Below are positions 18,501 to 33,500 of a DNA stretch of 46,331 bases, piece after piece. The stretch's first letter is position 1. Each line of letters opens with the position of its first letter. A model generated the notes under the pieces. That model worked only from the letters and a program-made list of their open reading frames with translations. It had not been told where the DNA came from and did no database searches. This stretch comes from Nostoc flagelliforme FACHB-838. GTDB lineage: Bacteria > Cyanobacteriota > Cyanobacteriia > Cyanobacteriales > Nostocaceae. The stretch lies in the NCBI RefSeq assembly GCF_014698065.1, contig NZ_JACJSI010000055.1, forward strand, positions 1-46,331, written 5' to 3'. A program made the translations under genes and the position numbers.

Positions 18501-21500
18501 TGCAGAATTTGGGTTGGTAGTCTACTCAGATACTAAGGCTTATGCTCTGTCCGCTTCTGGAACAGCGACAATGGTGGGCGTGAATGGGCTAACCTTGACG
18601 GGAACTGCCAGTTTGGAAGTCAACCGTACAGGTAGAGCAGTAAATGAAACTATAGTGACATCGGACGGTAATATAGCGATCGCCTACTCTGCTGAATCCG
18701 GTAACATCACACGGGCAATCGGTTCCCTAGAAATGGATGTAGCTGGATTTGCCAAACTCTCTGGTGAATTTGGTGTTGAGAAGAATGACAATATTCTCAA
18801 GGTGGGGGCAAGGAAAGTTAATGCCTTTGTCGGGGCAGATAATACTGGAATTGAGGTAAGGGATACGGCACTTGGTCTAGTAGTTTACACGGATACTAAG
18901 GGCTACGCTTTACAAGCTTCTGGTACAGCCGCCCTTGTTGGGATCAAAGATGTTACTCTCAACGGCACAGTGGCAGTGGAAGTGAACCGTTCCGGTCGTG
19001 TAGTTGATGAAGCGATCGCTATGTCCGGAGACGACATCCAGGTGAAGTTTACATCTGGGGATAACGTCACCCGCCTTTACGGTACTGCCAACTTAGATGT
19101 GGGAGGCTTCGTTACCCTCAATGGTGATATCGCCGTCGAGAAGACAGATTCTAGCAGTGGCGGTGTCACAAATACTCGCCTGCTGTTAGGCATAGCCAAT
19201 ATGAACGCCTTTGTGGGTGCTGGCTACGGTACAGCTAACGCGATGGGTGTACAACTCAGCAATGGCAAGTTAGGATTGCTGATTGATCGTCAATCTGATG
19301 GGGTAACAAACACCACCGGATATGCCTTAATGGGCAGTGGTGAGGCAGAACTCACGGGCATTCAGGATCTCGCCCTCAGTGGCAACCTGAATGTCGCCAT
19401 CAACCGTATAGGTCGAGCAGTCGATACCAGTATCCTTACACCTGGTGGGGCGATCGCTGTGAAGTTTGCGGATGGCACTTTTGTCCAAACCGTCACTGGT
19501 TCCGCCTCCTTAAATATTGGCGGAATTATCCAGGCTGCTGGTAATTTGGGAATTACCAAGACCAGCAGCACTGTTGGTGATGTCACTACTACTAAACTGA
19601 ATTTGGGAATTGCAGATGCCAGGGCCTTTGTGGGGGCTGGTGGCGCGGGTATTGAGTTGAGCGGTGGTAATCTAGGATTGGTTACTTATTCTGAAATTAA
19701 TCAAATAGCAGGTAGATCCACCAGTAGCTTTGCTCTGAATGCCAGTGGTGCAGCTAGCTTGATTGGTGTAGATGATCTGACGCTGGAAGGCACTTTGGCT
19801 GTACGCTACAACCGCACTGGCAAGACGGTGAACGAAATCGTCGACGTGGGGGGCGGTAAGTCTGTTGAGATCATCTTTGGGGAAGGGCAGGAGAACCAGC
19901 AGCGGGTTGAGGGCACTGTTCACGCCAAGGCCGCCAACGCTGTAGCCTTTGGTGGTGAGTTTTCAATGGAACTGTTCACATTGCAGACACCGGGCGCGCT
20001 GGGACAATCTTCCAATCCAGTGTTAGATGAATTGAAGCTTCAGAAGAATCAAACCCTGATTAGTGAATCTCTCTATCAACAATTGCGGAGTCAACTGGCG
20101 GCAGAAACAGCCCGTTTAGATGGGAAAAACGCTACAGTCAAAGCCATCTCTGCAACGGTGGATGGTTGGGCGTTTAACGAAGATCATGTAGATGTGGTAG
20201 GCGATCGCTTAATCTTCGATAATCCGCAAAAGCTCAAGGATCAAAAAGTCGTCTACCGAGTCGGCAATGGTAATACACCGATCGGTGGTTTGCAAGATGG
20301 ACAGGAATACTATGTCCTTTACGTCGATGACCGCACAATTCAACTCTCGACTACTCAAAATGGTTCTGCAATTAACCTGACTACTGCTGGTAGCGGCGTT
20401 CAGCAATTACAAGCAGTAGTGGAATTTGCTGCAACTAACTCGATTACAGTGGATGTCACCCAAGAACGCCTGTTGTTTAACACTCCTCACGGTCTCAAGG
20501 ATGGTAGTTTGGTTCAGTATGATGCTGAACAAAATCTAGCGATCGGTGGTCTGGCTACCAATGCGTTATACAAAGTGGAGGTGATTGATGCTACCACCGT
20601 CCGCTTACTCGACAGAAGCACAAATGCGGTGATCAACCTCACCTTTGCCAGTACTGGCAACCATGCTCTGCGTTCAGTTACACCAATGGATACGCAGAAT
20701 ACCCTACGGGTTGATACTGTCAATGAGCGAATATTCTTCCCAACTAATCATGGCTTGACCAACGGTGTACAGGTACGCTACAGCGCCCAAGGCAATTCTG
20801 TGATTGGTGGTTTGGTAGATGGCGAGTCTTATTATGTGCGAACAGTTACGCCGAATAGCCTGCAACTGAGTACAACCAAAGATGGGGCGACAATCAACCT
20901 GACCAGCGATAGCGTTGGCGCTCACTCGCTCACGCCAGTTAATAACTTTGATGCTAATAATCAACTGCACATCGATACTGACAACGAATACATCATCTTC
21001 TCGACAGATCACGGGCTGCAAGAAGGACAAATCGTCCGCTACGAAGCTAAGGGCAATTTCCCAGTTGGTGGCTTGGCAAATGGAGATGAGTACTTTGTCC
21101 ATGTCATTGATGACAAGACGATCCAACTTAAGAGAAATGGTGAAATCATTGACCTGCTTGATGACAGTGCAGGAGATCATGCCCTAATTCCGATTGTCAG
21201 TTTCCCAACTCAAAACGGTTACGGTAGTGTTGACGTGGTGAATGAGACAATTAAGTTCTCTAATAAGCACTTCCTAAATACAGGTGACAAGATTCAATAC
21301 TACGAGCCGCAAGATGGATCTGCGATTGGCGGAACTTTTGATGAGCTAATTACTAATACAGTAATTCATACCTTCTATGTTATCAAAGTCGATGACATGA
21401 CGATTCAGTTAGCTAGTAGCCGTGCGGAAGCATTAGCCCAGAATGCAATCGACTTTACCAGCACTGGCAGCGGAATTCAAACCATGACACTGGTTGAGCG

Positions 21501-24500
21501 TTATGACTCCAAGACGCAACAGGCTGGCGATCGCTTCCTCTGGCACTATTCTAAAGAGATCAAGGCGGTTAACAGCACTACCATCGAATTGGAATACGAC
21601 CCCAGGCTGCAAATTGGACAGGCGGTTGTTCTGCAACTTAAACCAGACAGTGGTGCTAAAACGCCTATCCTCGGTTTAGACACAGATGTTTATTCCGAAA
21701 ATCCCCAGGTTTATCAACCTACAGAAGATAAGACCTACTTCGTTAACGTCAACAAGTCTAAATTAACTGGCAAAGTCCGCCTGCAATTTGCTGAAACGCT
21801 AGCAGATTTGAAGGCAAAGAACTTTGTTGATGTATCTCCGGTTTTAAGTAAGACTGGCTTCCGCTTTATGCCAACTCTACACTTTGGTGGCGGCGGTGCA
21901 ATGGTAGTAGATGTGCAAAACGACACAATCATCATTGACTATGGTCATGGCTTGAGTGATGGTGCAAAGGTACGTTATGAAATTAATCCAGGTGATACTG
22001 CAATTGGTGGTTTAGATACCAACAGCATTTACACTGTGAAGCGGGTCAGTAATACAGAACTGCAACTGACCAATGATGCAGGTACAGTTGTCAACTTGAC
22101 TAGTGACGGTCAAGGTGAACACCGTTTGGCCCTTGTACCCGCCACCTTCAATGCTGAGAACAAGATTCAGGTAGACCTGGTTGAGAATAAGATTTTGTTC
22201 TCAGCCAATCATGGTTTGAAGGTAGGCGATCACATCCATTATGAAGTGGATACTGCACAAACTGCCATCGGTGGACTGACCGCCAATCAGAACTACTACG
22301 TTCAGTGGGTCAATGATACAGCCATCCAACTCTCTGCTAGTGTCGGCGGTTCGATGATTGATTTAACCAGTGATGGTCAAGGTATCCAGCGATTCACGAA
22401 AGTTGCAACAGTTTTCTCTACACAGAATACCATTCACGTTGATGTGCAGAATGACCAAATTCTGTTTGCCAATGCTCATCAACTCGATAACAATACTCGC
22501 GTTCGCTACGAAATTAATTCAGGTGAAGTGGCGATCGGTGGTCTACAATCTGGAAAGTTCTACTATGTCAAACGGATCAGCGATACCTCGGTTCAACTTA
22601 GCTTGACTGAAAACGGAACTGCGATTAACCTCACCAGTGATGGACGTGGCGATCACCGCCTGGTGCAGGCCGATTTTAACTTTGTGCCCCAAAACACCAT
22701 CACCGTTGATCTAGACAACGAGCGGATTATTCTGCCCAAACCGGTAGATTTCCAACTGAATGAACGGGTGCAATATCGAGTCAGCGGTGGACAGGCGATC
22801 GGTGGTCTGGAAAATAACGGGATCTACTACGTTGTAGGGATTAATGGTGGTTCTCTGCAACTGTCCCTAACCAAGAATGGTGCTGCTGTAAATCTCACCT
22901 CACCCTCTGTCACAGGTAGCCATAGCTTCATTGGCCTCGATGGTTTTAACTTTGCCGCCAATAATGATATTGCTGAAGAACGCCGCACTGCTGCGATCGC
23001 TCTGGCTCAACGCCTCAGCAACGATCTCGGTGTCACAGTCAACCTAAGTGCCGGCAACGCTACCTCCACCAATGACCTGCCCGCCGCAACCACAACCGTT
23101 GACGCTGGTCGCAAAGTCAGCTTCCACGATGTACAAGTCACCTACGACGAGCAGCAGTTGCAAACTACTAAGCTGTTGGCGGGTATTACCAAGGGCTACG
23201 CGTTCATAGGAACAGATTACGATACTGATGCAGAAACAGGTGTCAAAATTACCGATATCAACCTTGGTCTAGCCCTCTACAAGACCATCGACTACAGCCA
23301 ACCCCTAACAGAACAAAGCAAGATGACCTATGCTCTCGTTGGGGAAGGTGCAGGAGCATTAGTCGGTGTTAAGGATATCACCATCGAAGGTACTTTGGAG
23401 TTACAAGTCAACCGTACAGGTAAGGTTGTAGATGAAAAAATTACTACGCCAGGTGGTGAAATTAACCTTGCACTGGATGCCGCCAACCTCACCCGTGTGG
23501 CAGGAACTGCTAACCTGAATATTGCTAATACCATTGCTCTCTCAGGGAACTTTGGCATTGAGCAGACAACTGGCAAATTGCTAATTGGTGCAAAGGATGT
23601 CACAGCATTCATTGGTTCAGGCTACAAGACTGCTGATCAACTCGGTGTTGAGCTAAGCAATGGCAGCTTGGTTATGGTACTGGAGACGGAAACTAACTCC
23701 ACTCCCGCAAAATACGCCCTAGAAGCTAGCGGTACAGCCAGTCTTGAGGGAGTCCCCGAACTGACCCTAGAAGGCACGATGAAGGCGCGAATCAACCGCA
23801 TGGGTGGGGCTGTGAATCAAACCATCACCCTAGCAGATAGCGAGACTGTAGCGATCGCTTTCAGTGAACAAGAAGCTACTCTGACCCGCGTTGAAGGCAC
23901 TGCTCACTTGAAAGTCGCAGGTGTCTTAGAGGCTGAAGGTAGCGTTGCTCTGACATTAGGTGATCCTCTCTCCGATGGTCGTCGAACAATTGAGATCACT
24001 GCCGCAGATGTCTCTACTTTCGTTGGCATCGGTGCAGATACTCTTAATAACAGAGAAGACGACATCGGCGTGAACCTGAGCAATGCCAACTTCAGCTTGA
24101 CTGTCAACACGGACGATACTTACAACTACACCATCGACAATGCACAGGTAGCCTTAGTCGGCATTGATCTGTTTAAGTTCTCTGGGACAGCAAGTGCAAA
24201 AGGCGATCGCAATAATTTTAGCCTCCAATTAAATGAACTGAATCTGTCGATTTCCGATTATGCAAGCCTCACTGGTAACTTCAGTTTTAACGTTAGCTCT
24301 AGAGATGGCACTCAAGTCATTGAGTTGGCTAGTGCCAACGCCTCTGCCTTTGTTGGCATCGGTGCTAGCACCCCAGATAAAACTGATAATGTCGGTTTAG
24401 AACTGAGTAATGTCAACAGCACAGTACAAATTAAAAAGTCGCCTCAAGGTCAAAGTGCCCTTGCCTACTCAATGTCTGGGGATGTGGCTTTATTTGGCAT

Positions 24501-27500
24501 TAACGGTTTGAGCCTTGGCGGTCATGTCTCTGCTCAGATGAACAAGACTGATGCTAACGTGACCTTGGGTGGTGTGACGATCGCTACAGGAGTCAACCAA
24601 GTTAGCGGTACAGCCTTGAACCTCAGTATTGCCGACCTCGCCACCCTCAGTGGCGATCTTACCTTCAACATCCGCGAATCCGATGGGGTAATGCTAGCGG
24701 CTGGTAAAAACTTGTCTGCGACTGTCAATCTTGCGGATGGACTGTCGGGTAGTTTGAGTGATGGTACTTTGGGACTGGTCATGTACGGTGGCGGACTTTA
24801 TGCCCTCCAGGGAAGTGGTAAAGCTAACTTGGCACTAGGATCTGATTTACAATTTACTGGCGATTTAGGTATAGAAGTTAACCGTACAGGTAAAGTTGTC
24901 GATGAAAAGATTCAAATTGGCAACCAAACTGTAGCAGTTAACTTTGTTAGCGCCAGCAATATTTCGCGCTTCAATGCCTCGAACTTAGATATGATACTAA
25001 CTCAGAGTATTAAGGATGCTCTGATTAGCGGTGCCGATAAGTTAATCGACCTGAAAGGTAGCTTAGTACCTAAATACAAAGAAGATGGCACACTCATTTC
25101 CGAAAGCTTGTTGTCTAAATCACTGCCAGGTACTAATGCCACCATTGATAGTATTTTAGGTATTAGCACTTATCTCTCTCTTGGAGATTCGATAAAGGGT
25201 TATATTTCACCCACCACTGCTAACCAAACCACTCCACAAACCCTACAAGGGTTAATCAAACAACTACGAAATGTTTGGTTACCAACTCTACCAATCGCTA
25301 AAGGGCTTGATTTTGTTATTGGTCAAAGTGGCTTCTCGTTGTCTTATGCAAGCGATAGCGAATTCAAACGCAATATCGGTTTATCACTTGACCAAGAAGC
25401 GAATCTATTTGGTTTGGAATTGGAAGGTCAAGCAAATGTTGAATTTGGTGTTAATTTAGGTATCGATTTTGACCTTAGCTTCGACTGGAAGACATTTACT
25501 TCTAAATTTGACCTCAATAAGCTTTCCTTTAAGGCGACTGCTGAGGCAAAAGATATAGTTCTGGGTGGTTACTTTGGGCCGGTTGGTTTAAGCATCGGTT
25601 CCAATGAAGTTGGTAAAGAGAAAGGTACGGCAACCTTAAACCTTGGTGGTGGCATCTCCTATGTAAATAGCGAGTTTAAAGTCACCACTAACGACAACCG
25701 CATTGATGTTGTCCTCCCCGTATACGCAACTTTGGCAGGTAACGATTTATCCGGTGGAGCAGCACCAGCCAAGGCATATCTAGAAGGTCAATTATTTGGC
25801 GGTACGGGCGTTAAATTCCGTCACGAGAACTTTGATAAACTGCTGAATTTCCGTAACTTCGGCATTGGCGATGTGCTAGTGATGTTCAAGGATTTGGTGG
25901 GCTGGGCGCAGCAGTACCGTGAATATGACATTATGCAAACGGAAATTCCGTTTGTGGATCTCTCGCTTGGCGGTGTTCTTGACTTTGCAACTGCTATCAA
26001 CGATAAAGTTCTTTCGAAGATTGATTTTTATCGTCCACGGGTTGATTTGATGTCGGGTATAGGCGCTAGCATAACTGGCGGTAAGCTGACGGCATTGGGT
26101 GCGAACTTTGGTAGCAATTTAGCAGGGAAGTTTGTAACGATTAATGATGCCTCCTACCAAGTTAAGTCGGTAGAAAATAATACAACTCTTGCTATTGATG
26201 CTGCTAGCAATATCACTATCGCCAGCAAGGACTTTGTTGTCCATGAGAAACGTCAACTTCTACGCACATACCAGGAATTGATAGTAGCGATTAATAATTC
26301 TGGTATCCTGCCGTTGAGTGTGCCCTTAACCTATGACCCGATCAAGAATGAGCTTGTAATACCGTTTAGCTTCCGCAAAGATTTACCAGTGCTGAACGAC
26401 CAGCAGCTAAACTTGGGACTTGATTTGGGTGATGTTGCATCGCTTTCCACCAATGCCAAGACCTCAATTAACGCTGGTGTTGATGGACGCATGGATTTTG
26501 TCATCAACTTTGGCAATACTCCTGGAGCTGAAGGTGTCAATTTATACATCGACAATGTTGAACTTAATGGTAGAGCCAGCCTAGAAGTCAAAGATTTGGA
26601 AGTGGCAGCGAAATTAGGTTTTGTAGGCTTAAAAGCAGGCGGAATTGGTACAGATTCTGGGGTAAGGATGGCAGCTACTGTTTCAACCGGGCTAGACCGC
26701 GACCCAAATACAGTTAGTCCAGGCGATCGCCGCTTTAGCTTTAGTGACCTGATGAGTGGCGACCTCTTCAAATCCTTCTACTTCAAGTTGGACGGTGATG
26801 CTCAAGCGAAACTCAAGGGTCTCAAGGTAAATGGTGGTTTTGGCGATATCTCCATCGCGCCAAACGCCGAACTGTCGGTTTATGTACCTACACTTACTAA
26901 GTTCAAGAGCAGTGTCCAAACTGTAAACCAGCCAGTTACTCAAGCATTCGATCTCAACGCTGCGATCGCCAGTGGTAATGTCAAAAACGAAGGCATTATT
27001 GTAGTAATGCCCGATGTCTCTGATCTACTCAGCCTCAAGAACCTAAATTTTGAGACGATTATCATGGGTGTGCGGGCTGGTATCGACTTTATGAGCGATT
27101 CTCTAGCGAATGAGTCGTTCTACAGTACACCAATTCCAGTTATTAATCGCTCGTTAAGCGAAACCTTTACGTTCCTTGATAGTCTGACCGCCAAACTAGA
27201 AATCGCAGCGAAAAACCCTGCTGGCATGGTTCAGGAAGTTGAAAATACCATCGAATCTGCCCTCGGTATTAGCGATGACAACACCTTAGCTGCTGACCAG
27301 CAAAAATTCTCTCTCTCCCTCAGCAATGGTGCCTTAAATATCCACTTCAATTGGGAAGCACTATTCTCTGATAAATTTGACTTCAACCTTGATTTAGATA
27401 CCTTTAAGCAGCTATCAGGTAGTGCTGGTGCGGCAGCACTCGATGCGATTGATGCCCTCGCAGACCTCAAGGGTGGTGGTAAGCTAACTCTAGAAGCGAT

Positions 27501-30500
27501 CGCTAAACTCAACTTTGATATTGGCGTTGACCTTGACAGTATCCTCAAACTCAAACCCAAGATTTTCCTACGGGACTATAACGCCCAAACAGGTAAAGGC
27601 ACTTATGCCCAAATTGGTGCCCGTCTTGTTGGTACTGGACTTGATTTAGACTTCAAGGCAGGCCCAATCAACATTGGCATTAATAATGGTACCGTTGTAC
27701 TTGATGCTGATGGGAAAGCTGATACCAAAGACTACGCAGGTCTTTTAGTTGCAATTGACCAAAAAGCAGGTACCTTAGCTGACGACGGATTATTCTACAT
27801 CGGTCAGGAATCCTTTAAGGACAACTTACAAGTCAAACTTCAGGGTGGTTTTGATATCAACTTACCAGTACGGATGGAAATAGCCGGAGTTGATTTCAAA
27901 CTCAGCCCAATCCAAGTTAAAACCAACCCCGTCTACGGCGACCAAGGTTTGACACAACTTTTCAAACATCTGGCGAAGTCTGCTGATAAGGGACAGCAAG
28001 ATCCGCTCATCATGAGCTTCCCAGACATTCGTGGCGAGTTTGAAAAACTGGGCGGTCAATTCTCACTCCTTGGCTTAATCAACGACCCATCGTTTATTCT
28101 TGATAGCGTCAATACAGCCGTGGCAACCCTAGAGGATGTCCTCAGTTCAAACCTCGCTCAGGATATCCCGTTGATTGGTGATAAGTTAGGTGACGCAGCT
28201 TCATTCTTACGGGATATGCGCCTGGGTATTTTGGGCGATTTACGTAGAAAATTGAGTGGCAATGGTAAGGCGATCGAATTTATCCGTGAAACCCTGTACA
28301 ACATCCTTGGCCCTAATAACCTGAAGATCCTACTCGACACCAATAAGGACAACCGCATTTCTGTCGATGATGTCATGGTGGGTTGGTATGACAAGCTCGG
28401 CAACTTGATGCAAAACTGGATAGTCGGCGGTGCCCTACCAATTGGTGCAGATGCAATCCAATTCGATATGGATTTGGGTGGGAATTTAGTAGGAGCAGGT
28501 ATAAACTTACCACTCGATTTCAGTATTCCTGGCTTTAGTCTTGATATAAATGGTGGTTTTGCACTCGATATTGGCTGGAAATTTGACTTCGGCTTTGGCT
28601 TTAGCCTCCAAGACAGTTTTTATCTTGCCACCAACAAAGATGGTAGTAAGCCTGAACTCGAAGTCGGTATCAAAGCTTACTTAGACGGTAGCCCAACTGA
28701 TCCCAAGGTGATAACTCCTTTCAGCGGAGAAGGTAATTTGTTGTTCTTCAAAGCAAAAATGAAGGACAATAACCCAGGTGATAAAGCTAGCGGTATATAT
28801 GGTGGATTATCGCTCGACCTTAAAGGTGACAGTCGCGGTCGCATGGCGCTAGGACGTATTCTCTCCGGTCGCACTAAAGACCTATTTGGTGTCAGTTTTG
28901 GAGTCGATACCAAGTTAGATATCGGCATGACCCTAGAAATAGATGGTGCGAAGGGACTGCCCAAAATAGGTGCCGACCTAGAATTTAATTGGAGTTGGCA
29001 ACTGGGCCAAAAGATGATGGCTCCCAGTTTCGGTCTGCGCGATATGCGGATTGACATGGGTAGTTTCGTTAGTGACTTCTTGACACCTATCGCTGAGAAA
29101 GTCCGCGATGCCCTCAAGCCAATGGAGCCACTCATTGATGTCCTTGATGAGAAAATAACTGGTTTAGATAAGATTATTCCTGATGACCCTACCCTGAAAG
29201 GATTAGTCAACAAAATTATGGTGCTGAAGGGTCGCAAGCCGATTGATTGGAGCTTCATCACCGAAGCCAAGCAAATGCTTAAGTTGGTAGATCAAATAGC
29301 TAGCTTAAAAACAGGTGAATGGCTCCCCTTGGGTAGCATCAGGGGACTAGGTACCAACAAAGTGGAAACTGTAGGCGCGACGAATGTTCCCCAATCCACC
29401 GAAGTTGACAAATTCCTCGCAGCAAATACCCGTCAGGCTGGCTCTGTAAACTCTAGTTCTGGTACGAATAAGACACCACGCTCCGGTTTCCAGATTATGA
29501 AGTATATCAAAGATATCTCCAACTGGAAGAATATTTTAACTGGGGGAAGCGCAACACTATTTACCTACGAGCTACCTTTATTAGAGTTTAGCGCCGACTT
29601 TGATGCACTTTTAGCAGTGGTTCCTTTAGCACCCACTCCAGCTACAGTTAAGATTTCTGCAAAAGGCAGCTTTAGTGCCAAGGCTGATTTAGGCTTTGGT
29701 TACGATACCTCCGGTATTCAAAAAGCAATTAAATCCAAAAACCCGCTTGATGCTTTTGATGGCTTCTTTCTCACAGACTTTACTATCCCCACGCAGAAGG
29801 GTGTGAAGCCACAAGAAAAGGATGAGTTCACTGTTGAGGCTTATTTAGGTTTAGAAGCTGCTCTTGCGCTAGGGATTATTGAGGCAGGTGTCGGTGGCGG
29901 TATTAACGTGAAGATGGGTGTTGATTTACAGGACATCTCCAAACCCAAGCTAACTAAAGATGAGTTAGGGTTTGTTACAAATCAAACCTGGCAGAGTGAT
30001 GGCAAGATTCATCCTTCGGAAATCGCCACAATGTTTAGCTATGATCCCAATAATGATGGTCAAGCTGGGGGTATTAAGAACTTGGCAAACGTCAAGACCA
30101 CGGTAGACCTTTTGATAAATGCCTTTGTAGACCTGAATCTATTTGTTAGCAAGACCCGTATCTTAAACATTAATTTGATTAAAGCCAATTTGCTCACCCT
30201 AGAGTATAAAGCACCTAATGTACAGCCTCACTTGGGCAAAGTCGAAAATGGTGTGCTGTACCTCAATAGCGGTAGCCGCTCCAGCCTCCGTAAATATGGT
30301 GACATTACAGATAAGAGCGAAACTTTTACCCTATACGGTCAAGGCAATACAGTTAGTGTTGAATTCGAGGATTACTATCAAACCTTTGAAGGTGTTACTA
30401 AAGTTGTTGCTGATGGTGGCGCAGGTGATGATACCTTCGATGCATCTCGGTTGTTTGATATTGGCGTTGAGTTTACTGGTGGTGCAGGCAAAGACAAACT

Positions 30501-33500
30501 GATACTCGGTACAGGCGGTGGTATCGCCGACGGTGGCGATGATGATGACGTGCTTGATGCATCGGTTTCATGGCTTCTTGACGCTAAAGATGCTCGTTAT
30601 ATAAACTACCGCAACACCTTCAAGGGTGCAACGTTGATGGGTGGTGCCGGCAGAGATAAATTAATCGGCAGTATTGCTAACGATGTGCTGCGTGGTGGCA
30701 TTGGCATTGATAATCTCTCCGGGGGCCAAGGCAATGATACTTACTTATTTGAGGATGACTTTGGACTTGATAGGCTCAACGACAGTGAAGGTAATAATAC
30801 CTTAGACTTCTCGCTTGCAACTAAACAACTCAATGCCACTGTTAATGCCCGTGGCTTTGCCGTTACTCAAGGTGAAGGAAGCGAAATTAAGGGTAATTTG
30901 ACCTTCAATCGCCTGGTTATGGGCGGTGGTAATGACCTGGTGAACATTACAGATTTTGGCGATCGCACTATTTTCATCGACGACAAAGGCGGTAACGATA
31001 CTTACTTTGTGCGGTTGGGTCGCGCCACAGGTTCAGGCGCAGATGGCATCATCAACTTGAATGATACCGTAGGTGACTTTGATGAGGTGATCGCCGAGCA
31101 GATGATGGTAGATGCGATCGCTCTTAACCAGAACCAGCTTCGCAACGGTCGTGAAATTCTCAACTATACCAGTGGCTTAGACCGCCTTACCCTCATCGGT
31201 CGAGCAGGTAAGCTAGATGGCACCAATATTCTCGATTTTGGTAGCAATGTCACCTTGAACAACACCGACAACAATGGTGTCTCTCGCAACAGCACCACAG
31301 ATGTTAGGGTTGTTGCTTCCCAGGCTAACTTCCAAAGTCAGATTAACGCCGATGCGATTATCGTTGAAACCCTCAAAAATATCACAGTCAGCAAGACCCT
31401 CAACGCAGTACAAAATGGTTACGTAGATTTACGTACCTACGGTGATAAGTCGAATATTCTCATTGAGTCTAATATTAAGGTTTCCACAGGCGATAGTGAA
31501 GACGGAAAAGGCAGTGGTTGGGTACGGTTGATAGCCGCTGATGGTGCAATTATTAATTCTAATGCCTCCAGCATTATTGGTAGCGATAGCCACCTAATGT
31601 TGAAAGCGAAGAATGGTATTGCTAGCGACAAAGCTGCTCTATTAACAGAGGTTGGAACATTAACTGCTGCAACATCGCTTCACGGAACAGGCAACATAGT
31701 GATTAAAGAAGCCGATAGCCTGAAACTAACCAATTTAGAGAAGACAGCAACGGTTGTTAACGCCGGATTAACAATTCCTCAAGTTAGCGTTACACCTACT
31801 TGGATGCAGAACAACCAATGGGTAACACGGCTAAGTAACGACTGGCGTAGTTTGATTACAGATGGTAATGAACAGTATGCAGTTGCTGCTGGTAATGGCA
31901 ACGCTTCTCTCACCCTCTTGGCTAAAGATTCTCTCCTTACCTTGGTAAGTGGTAGTATTACCGGACGCACAGCAGGGGCAGAGATTGTTCTCACTGCCGA
32001 TGACATGAACTTCCGCACCGGAGCAAATCAAGTTAACGGTATAGGTAATCTGACCTTACAAGCCAATCAACTTGCTTGGACATACAGCCTTGGTGCAGCT
32101 GCCGAAAATTCCGCTGGTGCTGATCTCAATGATGTGGGTATTGATAATCCTAATGTGATGGAACTGTCTAGTTCAGACTTAGCTGCGATCGCTGGCGACT
32201 TTGACACCGTAACCATCGGTCGTACTAATACTGGGAACAAGATGACCATCGGGGATGTAATGTATGGTACTACAGGCAAGACGGTCGCCGCACCCCGCAA
32301 TCCAGAAGCATATCAACCGGAATTCCGCAATACCACAATCCTCAAAACCGATCATCTCGATGTCAGAGGTGACGTTCGCGCCACTGGTGAAAATCTCACC
32401 ATTGAAGCTCGCACTGCCCAAATTAACAAGCAAAATATTCACAACCCTAACGGCGCACCAGATTCTGGTATTACCGCCGGTAATCTCGTAATGAACCTGA
32501 CTGAGCAAATGGTAGTTAGTGGTTGGTTACGCGGTACTCAAAATGTCAGCATCAACATTCAAGGTAGTACAGGTACTAATACCCTAGTCAGCTACGAAGA
32601 CGGTATTAATAGCCTAAAAACAGATATCGGTAGTGATATTACAGTCCTCCAAAGTGGTAGTTTAGTCAAAATTAACACTAATGGTGGCATCAAGATAGCT
32701 GGTTTAGTCGAAGCCAAAGGAGTTAATTCCGGTATTGATATCTGGGCTGATACCATGACCCAGGTCATGGAAGGTGGTGTGGTAGCCGCCCGTGAAGATT
32801 ACGGTAATATCAAGGTTTCTGCTGGTAAATTAGTGATTATTGAGAGTGGAGGTGCAGTCACCGCAGGCGCTCGTTTTGATGAAATTAACGGTAAACCCAC
32901 TGCCGTGAAGACGGGCGAAGGTGCAGACGCAACGATTATCTCGCCGTATGAATTGGTAATCAAAGGCACTGTCACCACCAGTAACCAGATGAAACTCAGT
33001 GCTGGTAGTCCCTTGAATCATTACTACAATGACTACTTCAGTAAGTTACCTAAAGATGGTAAGGGTAAGGATCATTATCTAACAGCCATTGGTGAAGATC
33101 AATTCGGTATGCTGATCACTGGTACATTAACCAGTCTGGCTGATGACACCACTTTGGAATTAGTTTCTAGTGATGACATTATTATCCGAGGCAATATTGA
33201 CGTTCTTGGTCAAAATTCTGACCTGAAGATTAGTACCCCAACTTGGGTTTACTTAGAAACTTTCCTCAATGTTCAAGATAACATCACCATCGAAGGTGGT
33301 TTTGATGCCGATGGTAAGAGTACTAATGGCGCAAACACCGAAGGTTCTAGTGTTTATGTTCACGGTACAGCCAGAATTAACACCAAGCAAGCGGGTAGCA
33401 GTATCAATATTCGCGGAGCGCAAGATGTTGACATCTTAGGTGCAGTAGTTGCGGGTGGTACGATTGGCGAAACTGGCGTAACTTGGGCTGGTAACGACTC

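Noticed and set aside
10381..19650. Regularly spaced repeats as a possible CRISPR array
   Set aside because: The spacing is over 300 bases, the repeats are diverged in DNA and they keep one open reading frame. They are protein-coding repeats.
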